The position numbers and the translations under genes were made by a program. Shown here in pieces: positions 24,118 through 32,003 of a DNA stretch of 64,000 bases. Within the stretch, counting starts at the first letter, position 1. Every line of letters starts with the position of its first letter. The stretch lies in the NCBI GenBank assembly GCA_035548175.1, contig DASZTO010000034.1, positions 1 through 64,000 of the forward strand, in the 5' to 3' direction. Source of the DNA: CALCHA01 sp035548175. GTDB taxonomy: Bacteria > Planctomycetota > Phycisphaerae > WQYP01. A model generated the notes under the pieces. The model ran no database searches. It was not told the origin of the DNA and saw only the letters and a program-made list of their open reading frames with translations.

Positions 24118-25473
24118 TCAGGCGGACTGGGCGGCGGCGGCGTTTGGCGCGCCGGGCAGGAGCATGGTTTCGATGCGTTCGACCTGGGCGGCGAATTGTT
24201 CGTCGGATTGGCGGGCGTCGGAGACGGTGCGGATGGCGTGCATGACGGTGGTGTGGTCGCGGCCGCCGAAGTATCCGCCGATTTCTTCGAGGGAGTAGCG
24301 GGTTTTCTGGCGGGCGATGTACATGCAGACCTGGCGCGGGAGGGCGATGGATTTGTGGCGTTTTTTGGATTGCAGGTCGGCGAGGCGGACGTTGTAGAAG
24401 CGGGTGACGGCGTCGATGATCTGCTGGATGGAGACGAGGCGTTCGGAGGGCGGGATGACGTCGCCGAGGGCTGCGCGGGCGACATCCATGTCGTAGGTGC
24501 CGCCGTTGAGCATGGCGTATCCCTGGATTTTGGTGATGGCGCCTTCGAGTTCGCGGGTGTTGGATTCGACACGGCGAGCGATGTAGGCGATGACTTCCTC
24601 GGGGAGGGTGATGCCGCGGAGGCGGGCTTTTTTGCTGACGATGGCGATGCGGGTTTCGTAGCAGGGGCGGTCGACGCGTGCGACGAGGCCGGAGTTGAAG
24701 CGGGAGACGAGACGGTCTTCGAGGTCGGGGATTTCGTTGGGCGGGGCGTCGGAGGAGAGGATGATCTGCTTGCCGCCCTGGAAGAGGGTGTTGAAGGTGT
24801 GGAAGAATTCTTCCTGGGTGCGGTCGCGGCGAGTGAGGAAGTGGATATCGTCGATGACGAGGACGTCGACGTGACGATAGCGGAAGCGGAACTCGTTCAT
24901 GTCGCCGTTCTGCACGCAGTCCATGAAGTGGTTGATGAAGGTGTCGCAGGAGAGATAGAGGATGCGGGCTTCGGGAGTGCGGCGGAGGATTTCCTGGCAG
25001 GTGGCCTGGAGGAGGTGGGTTTTGCCGAGGCCGCAGCCGCCGTGGATGAAGAGTGGGTTGTAGGCGCGGCCGGGCTTTTCGGCGACGGCGGAGCAGGCGG
25101 CGCCGGCGAGGCGGTTGCAGGGGCCGGTGACGAAATTTTCGAAGACGTAGTCGGGGGAGAGGATGACGTCGTCGTAGGAATCGCCGAGGCGAGCGAGGCC
25201 GCCGCCGGCGTTAGCGCCGGTGACGAAGTTAACGGAGACGAGGTTACCGGTGACGGCCTGAGCGGCTTCTGTGAAGACGTCGCGGCACTTGCCCATGAGG
25301 TATTGCTGCTGGATGACGGTGGCGGCGCGGACGGTGAGGGTGCCGGCGGCGAGTTCGAGCGGGACGAGATCGCCGAACCACTGCCGGACCCAGGAGGAGT
25401 GGAGTTTGGCGATGTATTCGAGGACTTCTTTCCAGACGGCCTGGGCGTGGGCGGCGACATCGAGCGTGGCCAT
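24118..25473 (-). CDS. dnaA: Chromosomal replication initiator DnaA
   Basis: The 451-residue protein has the four DnaA domains. Domain I (1-75, WKEVLEYIAKLHSSWVRQWF) is recognisable; domain II is short. The AAA+ domain III has Walker A GGCGLGKT (145-152) and Walker B VLVIDDIHFL. Domain IV ends with the DNA-binding signature GGRDHTTVMHAIRTV. DnaA binds DnaA boxes and opens oriC. GGAGG sits at about 5-9 bases before the ATG at 25473, which is preferred to an upstream in-frame start at 25545. No dnaN, rpmH or gyrB is adjacent, and the GC-skew pattern does not show an origin here. Confidence 0.95.
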   Translation of the reverse strand: MATLDVAAHAQAVWKEVLEYIAKLHSSWVRQWFGDLVPLELAAGTLTVRAATVIQQQYLMGKCRDVFTEAAQAVTGNLVSVNFVTGANAGGGLARLGDSYDDVILSPDYVFENFVTGPCNRLAGAACSAVAEKPGRAYNPLFIHGGCGLGKTHLLQATCQEILRRTPEARILYLSCDTFINHFMDCVQNGDMNEFRFRYRHVDVLVIDDIHFLTRRDRTQEEFFHTFNTLFQGGKQIILSSDAPPNEIPDLEDRLVSRFNSGLVARVDRPCYETRIAIVSKKARLRGITLPEEVIAYIARRVESNTRELEGAITKIQGYAMLNGGTYDMDVARAALGDVIPPSERLVSIQQIIDAVTRFYNVRLADLQSKKRHKSIALPRQVCMYIARQKTRYSLEEIGGYFGGRDHTTVMHAIRTVSDARQSDEQFAAQVERIETMLLPGAPNAAAAQSA

Positions 25474-25954
25474 AACCCCTCCAAGAGGACCCCGAGGCAA
25501 TAGGAAACCGGGCGCGTGGGGACGCGTCTGGGGCTCAGGGTTCACCGCCGGAATGAATCGAGGAAGCGTCCTGCCGCCCAGCGAATCACGTCTTTCGGCG
25601 TGGGATCAGAAAACAGAAGCACATGCGGGGGGCAGAAAGCCGCCGCCGCGAGGCTGTGGCCGGTTCAACCGACCGCGAAACGAGATGTCGCCGGCGAGAG
25701 CGCCGCCAACCATCGCGTCGCCGAAGATACGGGTGTGGCGCACGGGTGTCAATGACAATTCGCGCGATCTGAACAGAGGTGCGCCGGCCCATCATTGCAA
25801 GCCGATTCATGCCTCCCACTTATCGCCCGAGGGGGGTGTTGGCGTACAGCCTTTTTTCGCCGGTGGAAGGGTCGGGGGCACCCTTTTTTCGTCCACGAGT
25901 TGTCCACGCGGCGCCCGGCGGGCATCCACGCACTTTACGCAATCGATACAACCC
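25474..25954. other. 481 bp gap upstream of dnaA with DnaA-box-like sites
   Basis: The gap holds three TCCAC cores at 25889-25930: TCGTCCACG, TTGTCCACG and GGCATCCACG. The second differs by one base from TTGTCCACA, the DnaA box form known from high-GC actinobacteria. Two CCTTTTTTCG motifs and a terminator-like hairpin at 25867-25889 are also present. No convincing protein or known RNA was recognised in it. It could be a regulatory region for dnaA or a fragment of an origin. Confidence 0.35.
25867..25889 (+). terminator. Intrinsic-terminator-like hairpin
   Basis: AAGGGT-CGGGGGC-ACCCTT followed by TTTT forms a 6 bp stem with a T-run on the plus strand. No plus-strand gene was recognised upstream of it, so it implies either an unrecognised RNA reading away from dnaA or chance. 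Confidence 0.35.
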
Positions 25955-26503
25955 CTACTTTGGGGAGGGTTGGGAAGTGGAAAGGGAGGGCGGAGCGGGG
26001 GGATCGGGCAGGATGATGCGCGCGGGGATGCCGACGGCGGTGGCGTGCGCGGGGACATCGCAGAGGACGACGGCGTTGGCGCCGATTTTGGCGTGGTCTC
26101 CGATGACGACGCCGCCGAGGATTTTGGCGCCGGCGCCGACGTCGACGTGTCCGCCGAGGGTGGGCGCGCCGGGCCTGGGTCCGGCGCCGAGGGTAGCGCC
26201 CTGGAAGATCATGCAATTGACGCCGATTCTGGCCTGGGGATGAATGACGATGCCGGTGGGGTGGCGGAGCATGAGACCGCGGCCGAACTGCGCGTCGACG
26301 GGGATATCGCAGGCGCAGACGATGTTCCAGAGGCGGACGCGGAGCAGGGCCTGTTTGCGGAGAGGCCAGGCCCACCATCCGCGGGGGCGCCAGCGCTGGT
26401 AGCTGCGGATGGCGCGCAGCAGGCGTGCGGAGGGCCACCATTGGAACCATCCGACGCGATCGCGGCGCGGGTCCGCCACTTCTGCGGACACATCGACCGG
26501 CAT
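25955..26503 (-). CDS. Left-handed beta-helix acyltransferase, serine acetyltransferase-like
   Basis: The 182-residue protein has a short helical N-terminus and hexapeptide repeats of the LbH family: GRGLMLRHPTGIVIHPQARI with the catalytic-type histidine, VNCMIFQGATLGAG, GHVDVGAGAKILGGVVIGDH and IGANAVVLCDVP. The closest family by eye is serine O-acetyltransferase (CysE), but its helical domain is reduced, which fits members that acetylate sugars during polysaccharide synthesis. The ATG at 26503 has GGAGGT 6-7 bases upstream. It is divergent from gmd by 159 bp, so it could belong with the surface-polysaccharide genes. Confidence 0.75.
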   Translation of the reverse strand: MPVDVSAEVADPRRDRVGWFQWWPSARLLRAIRSYQRWRPRGWWAWPLRKQALLRVRLWNIVCACDIPVDAQFGRGLMLRHPTGIVIHPQARIGVNCMIFQGATLGAGPRPGAPTLGGHVDVGAGAKILGGVVIGDHAKIGANAVVLCDVPAHATAVGIPARIILPDPPAPPSLSTSQPSPK

Positions 26504-26662
26504 AGTCACCTCCATGCCCTCAGCGGGTCTACGCATCTGGTGCGGGGTAAGTTTTCCATCCTCAGGCGGGGCGTTCACGTAACCATGGGGAGGCCAAAGC
26601 GGCTCGCTTCGCCGGCCGATAATCTCCATAATGATCGCTCCAGGCCTTGCAAGGAACCGGAC

Positions 26663-27766
26663 ATGGATCAACGCCACGCGAAACGCGCTCTTATCACGGG
26701 GATCACGGGACAGGACGGCTCATACCTCGCGGAGCTGCTGCTGGCGAAGGGGTACGACGTTCATGGGATTATCCGTCGTTCTTCGACATTCAACACGGAT
26801 CGGATTGAGCATTTGTACCAGGACCCGCACACACCGCATCCGAACCTGACGCTGCATTACGGGGACCTGACGGACGGGGCATGCCTGCGGGATATTTTAT
26901 CGAAGGTGAAACCGTCGGAAGTGTACAACCTGGGGGCGCAGTCGCACGTGCGGGTGTCGTTTGACATGCCGGCGTATACGGTGCAGACGGACGCGTTGGG
27001 GACGATCTTCATTCTGGAAGCGATCCGGGATTTGGAGCAGGCGACGGGGTATCCGGTGAAGTTTTACCAGGCGTCGAGCTCGGAGATGTTCGGGAAGGTG
27101 GCGGAGACGCCGCAGAAGGAATCGACGCCGTTTCATCCGCGGTCGCCGTATGCGTGCGCCAAGGTGTATTCGTTCTGGCAGGTGGTGAACTACCGCGAGA
27201 GCTATTCGATGTTCGCGGTGAACGGGATTTTGTTCAATCACGAGTCGCCGCGGCGCGGGGAAACGTTCGTGACGCGGAAGGTGACGCGGGCGGCGACGCG
27301 GATCAAGCTGGGGCTGCAGGAGAAGCTGTTCATGGGGAACCTGGATGCGAAGCGGGACTGGGGCTTCGCGGGGGATTATGTGGAGGCGATGTGGCTGATG
27401 CTGCAGCAGGAGCAGCCGGAGGATTTTGTGATTGCGACGGGGGAGACGCACAGCGTGCGGGAGTGGATCGAGGAGTGTTTTTCGCTGCTGGGGCTGGAGT
27501 GGAAGAAGCATGTGGAGACGGATCCGCGGTATTTGCGGCCGGCGGAGGTGGATTTGCTGCTGGGGGATGCGGGCAAGGCGCGGCGGGTGCTGAAGTGGGA
27601 GCCGAAGGTGAAGTTCAAGGATTTGGCGCGGATGATGATAGAGGGGGACATGAAGCTGGCGCAGCGTGAGAAGGTGTTGAAGGAGCACGATCACTCGCAG
27701 GATGCGGGGGATCTGGCCAAGCAAGCGGCGGCGCACCTGCAATCACCTTCGGCGGCGGGACGGTGA
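26663..27766 (+). CDS. gmd: GDP-mannose 4,6-dehydratase
   Basis: The 367-residue SDR enzyme converts GDP-mannose to GDP-4-keto-6-deoxymannose, the first step to GDP-L-fucose. Visible features are the NADP-binding ALITGITGQDGSYL, RRSSTFNTDRIEHLY, SEMFGK, the YxxxK pair in SPYACAKVYSFW, and the family hallmark GILFNHESPRRGETFVTRKV. Length is standard. The second enzyme of the pathway (fcl) lies 0.7 kb downstream, separated by an MNT/HEPN pair. The start at 26663 gives the nucleotide-binding motif at the correct distance; a longer in-frame extension exists but has no family features. Confidence 0.95.
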   Translation: MDQRHAKRALITGITGQDGSYLAELLLAKGYDVHGIIRRSSTFNTDRIEHLYQDPHTPHPNLTLHYGDLTDGACLRDILSKVKPSEVYNLGAQSHVRVSFDMPAYTVQTDALGTIFILEAIRDLEQATGYPVKFYQASSSEMFGKVAETPQKESTPFHPRSPYACAKVYSFWQVVNYRESYSMFAVNGILFNHESPRRGETFVTRKVTRAATRIKLGLQEKLFMGNLDAKRDWGFAGDYVEAMWLMLQQEQPEDFVIATGETHSVREWIEECFSLLGLEWKKHVETDPRYLRPAEVDLLLGDAGKARRVLKWEPKVKFKDLARMMIEGDMKLAQREKVLKEHDHSQDAGDLAKQAAAHLQSPSAAGR

Positions 27767-27773
27767 ACACGGA

Positions 27774-27779
27774 TAGAAT
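27774..27779 (+). promoter_or_regulatory. -10-like box in front of the MNT gene
   Basis: TAGAAT lies seven bases before the MNT start codon, which would place the transcript start at or near the ATG (leaderless). No good -35 was found. If real, the module inside the fucose operon can be expressed on its own. Confidence 0.3.
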
Positions 27780-27785
27780 ACTGCC

Positions 27786-28094
27786 ATGCTGACGGCGCAT
27801 ATCGACATTCCGATGGATAAGATCCGCGACTTCTGCCGGCGGTGGAAGATCAGGGAATTGGCTCTGTTCGGCTCGGTGCTGCGGGAAGACTTTCGGGCGG
27901 ATTCGGACGTTGACGTGCTCGTCACCTTCGAGCCCGACGCCGAATGGGATTACTGGGTGGGCTGGCCCGAAATGATCGATGAACTCGAAGCGACACTCGG
28001 CCGCAGAGTCGATTTGGTGGAAAAGGAAGCCTTGGAAAACCCCTACCGCCGCCATGAAATCCTCCGTACCCATCAGGTGATTTATTCGGCCTGA
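27786..28094 (+). CDS. MNT-type nucleotidyltransferase (antitoxin of HEPN/MNT pair)
   Basis: The 102-residue protein is a minimal nucleotidyltransferase: LALFGSVLREDFRADSDVDV contains the GSxxR ... DSDxD motif with two catalytic aspartates, and the third acidic residue is expected in RRVDLVEKEAL. MNT proteins of HEPN/MNT systems neutralise the HEPN ribonuclease, in studied cases by adding AMP to it. It lies 19 bp after gmd. The HEPN gene follows immediately, overlapping if the early start is used. The active site is complete, so catalysis is plausible. Confidence 0.85.
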   Translation: MLTAHIDIPMDKIRDFCRRWKIRELALFGSVLREDFRADSDVDVLVTFEPDAEWDYWVGWPEMIDELEATLGRRVDLVEKEALENPYRRHEILRTHQVIYSA

Positions 28095-28122
28095 AGAACG
28101 CAATATCGCACTTCTCGCCGAT

Positions 28123-28437
28123 ATGTTGAATGCGGCGCGCGGGGTGGTTCGCTTCACCGCGGGAAAAACGCTTCAGGACTACATTGCTGATGATCTTTTG
28201 CAGTCCGCCGTGGAGCGCCGCCTTGAAATTATCGGAGAGGCAGCGAATGGTGTCACCGGTGAGTTCAAAAAAGCCCATCCCGAAATCGCGTGGTCCGGCA
28301 TCATCAAGCAACGCCACGTGCTCGCCCACGCCTATGGCCGAATTCAGCATGCCAAGATTTGGGCAATTGCAACTCAACGCATTCCAGCCCTCATCAACCT
28401 CTTGGAACTCCTCCTTCCGCCTTCTCCCTCCGACTAA
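28123..28437 (+). CDS. HEPN-domain ribonuclease toxin (DUF86 type)
   Basis: The 104-residue frame from the first ATG is a HEPN protein: FTAGKTLQDYIADDLLQSAV, VERRLEIIGEAANGVTGEF and the RxxxxH ribonuclease motif RHVLAHAYG. Family members normally begin RPEERxxxLLxDML, and exactly that peptide (RPEERNIALLADML) is encoded in frame upstream of the ATG. The upstream frame is closed by a stop at 28078 and contains no ATG, GTG or TTG. The natural start is therefore probably the ATT at 28084, a rare start codon, giving 117 residues and an 11 bp overlap with the MNT gene. It ends nine bases before fcl. Confidence 0.82.
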   Translation: MLNAARGVVRFTAGKTLQDYIADDLLQSAVERRLEIIGEAANGVTGEFKKAHPEIAWSGIIKQRHVLAHAYGRIQHAKIWAIATQRIPALINLLELLLPPSPSD

Positions 28438-28446
28438 AGGATATGC

Positions 28447-29367
28447 ATGCGTTATCTTCTTACCGGCGGGGCCGGGTTTCTCGGCTCATTCGTCACGGAA
28501 AAATTGCGTTCGCGCGGCATCACCGATATCACCATCCCGCGTTCCAAAGATTACGACCTGACTCATGAAGCCGCGGCGGAAAAGCTGTTTGACGATCATC
28601 ACCCGGACGTGGTCATTCACCTGGCGGCGCAGGTCGGGGGGATCGGGGCGAACCGGGACAATCCCGGGCGGTATTTTTTCGCCAACATGGCGATGGGGCT
28701 GCACCTGATCGAGCAGGCGCGGATTCACAAGATCGGGAAGTTCGTGCAGGTGGGGACGATTTGCGCGTATCCGAAATTCACGCCGGTGCCGTTCAAGGAG
28801 GAGGAGTTGTGGAATGGGTTTCCGGAGGAGACCAACGCGCCCTATGGGATCGCCAAGAAGGCGCTGCTGACGATGTGCCAGGCGTATCGGCAGCAGTACG
28901 GGCTGAATGCGATTTACCTGTTGCCGGTGAATCTTTACGGTCCGCGGGACAACTTCGATCTGCACACGTCGCACGTGATCCCGGCGTTGATTCGGAAATG
29001 CGTGGAAGCGAAGCGCGGGGGCGCGGATCACATCGAGGCATGGGGGACGGGGAGCGCGTCGCGGGAGTTTCTGTATGTGGAGGATGCGGCGGAAGGGATC
29101 GTGCTGGCGACGGAAAAGTACAACGATGCGGAGCCGGTCAATTTGGGCGCCGGCCGGGAAATCACCATCAAAGTGCTGACGGAACTGGTGGCGCAGCTTG
29201 CGGGGTTCACCGGGAAAATCGAGTGGGACCCGACGAAGCCGGACGGGCAGCCGCGGCGCTGCCTGGACACCACGCGCGCGCGGGAAAGGTTTGGCTTCGT
29301 GGCGAAAACGTCGCTGGAAGAGGGGCTGAAGAAAACCATCGCGTGGTATGAACAGACGCACGGCTGA
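28447..29367 (+). CDS. fcl: GDP-L-fucose synthase
   Basis: The 306-residue SDR epimerase-reductase turns GDP-4-keto-6-deoxymannose into GDP-L-fucose. It shows the NADP motif LLTGGAGFLGSFV, the family-typical VIHLAAQVGGIGANRDNPG and VQVGTICAYPKFTPVPFKE, the YGIAKK catalytic Tyr-Lys and PVNLYGPRDNFD. Length is standard. With gmd upstream it completes the GDP-fucose pathway, which would feed fucosyl residues to a surface polysaccharide. It starts nine bases after the HEPN toxin gene, so it is very likely on the same transcript. It converges with gltA, leaving 23 bp. Confidence 0.93.
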   Translation: MRYLLTGGAGFLGSFVTEKLRSRGITDITIPRSKDYDLTHEAAAEKLFDDHHPDVVIHLAAQVGGIGANRDNPGRYFFANMAMGLHLIEQARIHKIGKFVQVGTICAYPKFTPVPFKEEELWNGFPEETNAPYGIAKKALLTMCQAYRQQYGLNAIYLLPVNLYGPRDNFDLHTSHVIPALIRKCVEAKRGGADHIEAWGTGSASREFLYVEDAAEGIVLATEKYNDAEPVNLGAGREITIKVLTELVAQLAGFTGKIEWDPTKPDGQPRRCLDTTRARERFGFVAKTSLEEGLKKTIAWYEQTHG

Positions 29368-29390
29368 TGGAAGCGGGATGAAGGGGGGCG

Positions 29391-30677
29391 TCAGCGCTGA
29401 TCCACCGGGACGTAGTGTTTACCGACCGGTCCGATGTATATCTGGCGCGGGCGGGCGATGCGGCTGGTGGGGTCTTCGTTCTGTTCTTTCCAGTGGGCGA
29501 TCCATCCGGGGAGGCGTCCGATGGCGAACATGACGGTGAACATGCTGGTGGGGATGCCCATGGCCCGCATGATGATGCCGCTGTAGAAATCGACGTTGGG
29601 ATAGAGCTTGCGGGCGACGAAGTAATCGTCCTTGAGGGCCTGTTCTTCGAGGCGGCGGGCGATGTCGAGGAGGGGGTCTTTGACATTGAGCTTGGTGAGT
29701 ACGCGTTCGGAGATGCCCTGGAGCATTTTGGCGCGGGGGTCGTAATTTTTATAGACGCGGTGGCCGAAGCCCATGAGGCGGACGCCGGAGCCCTTTTGCT
29801 TGGCCATCTCGATGTACTTATCGGCGGTGAGGCCGCCCTTGTGGATTTGTTCGAGCATCTCGAGCACTTCGACATTGGCGCCGCCATGGAGGGGACCCCA
29901 GAGGGCGCAGACGCCGGCGGAGACGGAGGCGAAGAGGTTGGCCTTGCTGCTGCCGACCATGCGGACGGTGGAGGTGGAGCAGTTTTGTTCGTGATCGGCG
30001 TGGAGGACGAAGATGAGGTTGAGGGCTTTTTCGATTTCGGGATCGACCATGTATTGGTCGTGGGGCATGGAGAACATCATGTGGAGGAGGTTGGCGCAAT
30101 AGCGAAGCTTGGGGTCGGCGTACATGTAGGGCAGGCCGTGGAGGCGGCGGTAGATGAACGCGGCGATGGTGCGGATTTTGGAAATGAGGCGGGCGGCGGC
30201 CTCTTCGAAAAGTTCATCGCCTTTGAGCGAGGACATCTCCGCGTGGAAGCAGCCCAGCGTGTTGATCATCGCCGAGAGCATGGCCATGGGCGGAGCGTCG
30301 GCGGGGAAGCCTTCGAAGTGGTGCTTCATGGCTTCGTGGAGGTGGGCGTTGGCGGTGAGGCGCGAGCGGAAGCGGGTGGATTCTTCCTTGTTGGGGAGGC
30401 GTCCGAAGATGAGGAGCCAGGCGACCTCGATGAAGTCGGGGTTGGCGGCGAATTCCTCGATGGGGATGCCGCGGTAACGGAGGATACCCTTATCGCCGTC
30501 GATGAAGGTGATGGCGGACTGGCAGGAGCCTGTGTCGCCGAAGCCGGGGTCGAGGGTGATGAGTCCGGTGTCGGCGCGGAGTTTGGTGATATCGAAGCCC
30601 TTTTCGCCTTCGGAGCCCACGACGAGCGGCAAGTCGAGCGTTTTGCCATCGACAACGAGTTGGACGGAGTTGGCCAT
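29391..30677 (-). CDS. gltA: Type II citrate synthase
   Basis: The 428-residue enzyme condenses oxaloacetate and acetyl-CoA to citrate, the entry of the TCA cycle. Active-site blocks are clear: LHADHEQNCSTSTVRMVGSS with the catalytic histidine, LWGPLHGGANVEVLEML and GFGHRVYKNYDPRA. The N-terminal beta domain (about 1-50) and total length match the hexameric, NADH-sensitive type of Gram-negative bacteria. The ATG at 30677 gives the standard start MANSVQLVVDGKTLDLPL; a longer frame from 30806 has no support. It stands alone on the minus strand. Confidence 0.95.
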   Translation of the reverse strand: MANSVQLVVDGKTLDLPLVVGSEGEKGFDITKLRADTGLITLDPGFGDTGSCQSAITFIDGDKGILRYRGIPIEEFAANPDFIEVAWLLIFGRLPNKEESTRFRSRLTANAHLHEAMKHHFEGFPADAPPMAMLSAMINTLGCFHAEMSSLKGDELFEEAAARLISKIRTIAAFIYRRLHGLPYMYADPKLRYCANLLHMMFSMPHDQYMVDPEIEKALNLIFVLHADHEQNCSTSTVRMVGSSKANLFASVSAGVCALWGPLHGGANVEVLEMLEQIHKGGLTADKYIEMAKQKGSGVRLMGFGHRVYKNYDPRAKMLQGISERVLTKLNVKDPLLDIARRLEEQALKDDYFVARKLYPNVDFYSGIIMRAMGIPTSMFTVMFAIGRLPGWIAHWKEQNEDPTSRIARPRQIYIGPVGKHYVPVDQR

Positions 30678-30787
30678 GGCGGGCAAAGTCCTTATGAGAA
30701 TCCGACAAGTCCTGTACTTAACGTAGCGGGCGGTTTCGCACAAGTAGGCGTGGGGTGAAAGGCGCGGATTTTGCGGCGCAGGCGTCG

Positions 30788-30812
30788 CCATGGGCGGGAG
30801 GCCCACGCCATG
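30788..30812. repeat. Small REP-like palindrome after the HAD gene
   Basis: CCATGGGCGGGAGGCCCACG has a TGGGC/GCCCA stem with a purine-rich loop and lies directly past the stop of the HAD phosphatase gene. It resembles the hairpin at 62026-62044. It may serve as a terminator. Confidence 0.35.
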
Positions 30813-30815
30813 GGG

Positions 30816-31706
30816 TCAGGCGCGGGGGGAGTTGAGGACGAAGTATTGAAGGGCGACGCCGACGGCATCGGCGTCGTTGGAGGGCACGATGGCGTGGGCG
30901 ATCTGCTTGGCGGCGTCCCAGCCGTTCTCGGGGGCCAGGGCGAGACCGGCCCATTCGAGCATCTGGATGTCGTTGGGGGCGTCGCCGATGGCCATGACGT
31001 CGGCGGCATCCACGCCGAGGCTCGCGGCGACCTTGGCCAGCCCGCCGGCCTTGGTGATCGTGGGATTCATGATCTGGAGCAAGTGGGGGTCGGAGCGCGT
31101 CTGGGAGATCACGTTGCCGAAGCGCTCGACGGCGGCGAGCTCGATGTCGGCGATCCAGGCGGGGTCGCCCAGGAGCATGAGCTTGGTGATGGGGACGGTC
31201 AGAAACGCTTCGATGGGGCCGACGAAATCGGGGGTGAAGTGTTTGGAGGTTTCGGTCATGTATTCGGGGACGTCGGAGGTGTGGTCGGTGTACCACTTGT
31301 CGAGGATTTCCACGGAGACGAGCATTTCGGGATAGCGTTTGCGGGCCCAGGTGATGACTTTGCGGGCGACGCTGACGTCGAGCGGGGTGTGTTCGATGAC
31401 GCGCTTCTGGGATTCGTTCCAGATGAGAGCGCCGTTGTAGTTGACGGTGGGGGTGGTGAGCTTGAGGGCTTCGTAATAGCCGCGGACGGAGCGCGGTGGG
31501 CGGGCGGTGGCGAGCACGACATGGACGCCTTTGGCGATGGCGGCGCGGAGTGCGGTGTGGGTGCGCGGGGTGATGGATTTACGGGAGGTGAGCAGGGTGC
31601 CGTCGAGATCGATGGCGACCATGCGGATGGGGTTGCGGCGCGGAGGGAAGGGGCGGCCACCGGGGGAAATGAGGGGGGCGGGGGGGGCGGTGCCGGGGTT
31701 GGTCAT
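30816..31706 (-). CDS. HAD-superfamily Cof-type phosphatase
   Basis: The 296-residue protein is a HAD-IIB (Cof/YbiV type) hydrolase. Motif I is VAIDLDGTLLTSRK with the nucleophilic and acid/base aspartates, motif II is the T in LATARPPRS, the cap contains VNYNGALIW, and motif III/IV reads GDAPNDIQMLEWAG. Such enzymes remove phosphate from sugar phosphates or cofactors; the substrate cannot be predicted. The ATG at 31706 adds about 26 residues rich in Pro before the fold, and an internal start at MVAIDLDG (residue 29) is possible. The 41-residue basic protein gene is 76 bp upstream on the same strand. Confidence 0.85.
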   Translation of the reverse strand: MTNPGTAPPAPLISPGGRPFPPRRNPIRMVAIDLDGTLLTSRKSITPRTHTALRAAIAKGVHVVLATARPPRSVRGYYEALKLTTPTVNYNGALIWNESQKRVIEHTPLDVSVARKVITWARKRYPEMLVSVEILDKWYTDHTSDVPEYMTETSKHFTPDFVGPIEAFLTVPITKLMLLGDPAWIADIELAAVERFGNVISQTRSDPHLLQIMNPTITKAGGLAKVAASLGVDAADVMAIGDAPNDIQMLEWAGLALAPENGWDAAKQIAHAIVPSNDADAVGVALQYFVLNSPRA

Positions 31707-31741
31707 GGGGGCACGGCAAAAAGTGGAGGCGATGGATCGGC

Positions 31742-31762
31742 GGGCGCGCGATGATCGCGCGC
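31742..31762. terminator. Hairpin after the small basic protein gene
   Basis: GGCGCGCGAT-G-ATCGCGCGCC is nearly perfectly self-complementary and lies about 21 bp past the stop of the gene at 31783-31908. It has no T-run, so it may be a transcript stabiliser rather than an intrinsic terminator. Confidence 0.4.
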
Positions 31763-31782
31763 CGGCCGGAGGAGCCTGGGGC

Positions 31783-31908
31783 TCAGGCGTAGAGGTGGGG
31801 GTAGTTCTTGACGCCCCAGCCTTTGACGCGGCCCTTGGAAGGTTTGCGGCCTTTGTTGGCACGCTTCGAACGCCAGCGCAGGCGGTGGTTATTTCCGGGA
31901 CGAGCCAT
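31783..31908 (-). CDS. Small basic protein, 41 residues, unknown function
   Basis: The frame begins MARPGNNHRLRWRSKRANKG, continues RKPSKGRVKGWGVKNYPHLY and ends in A. About one third of residues are Arg or Lys, with no hydrophobic segment. AAAGG lies 7-11 bases before the ATG and a hairpin follows the stop, so it has the architecture of a real gene. Composition and size suggest an RNA-binding or ribosome-associated protein such as bTHX, but I cannot match it to a known family. It lies between the HAD phosphatase and the MacB-like permease on the same strand. Confidence 0.6.
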   Translation of the reverse strand: MARPGNNHRLRWRSKRANKGRKPSKGRVKGWGVKNYPHLYA

Positions 31909-32003
31909 GGTGATGCCTTTCGGTAAGTCGAGCGGGGTATGGTAGCAAACGGGGTGGGGCGTGGCAATATATGCGGCGCGGAGAAGTTGGAGGGGTGGAG
32001 TTG

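Noticed and set aside
25474..25954. Confident oriC upstream of dnaA
   Set aside because: Only one near-match to a DnaA box, no A/T-rich unwinding region and no skew change; kept only as a possibility.
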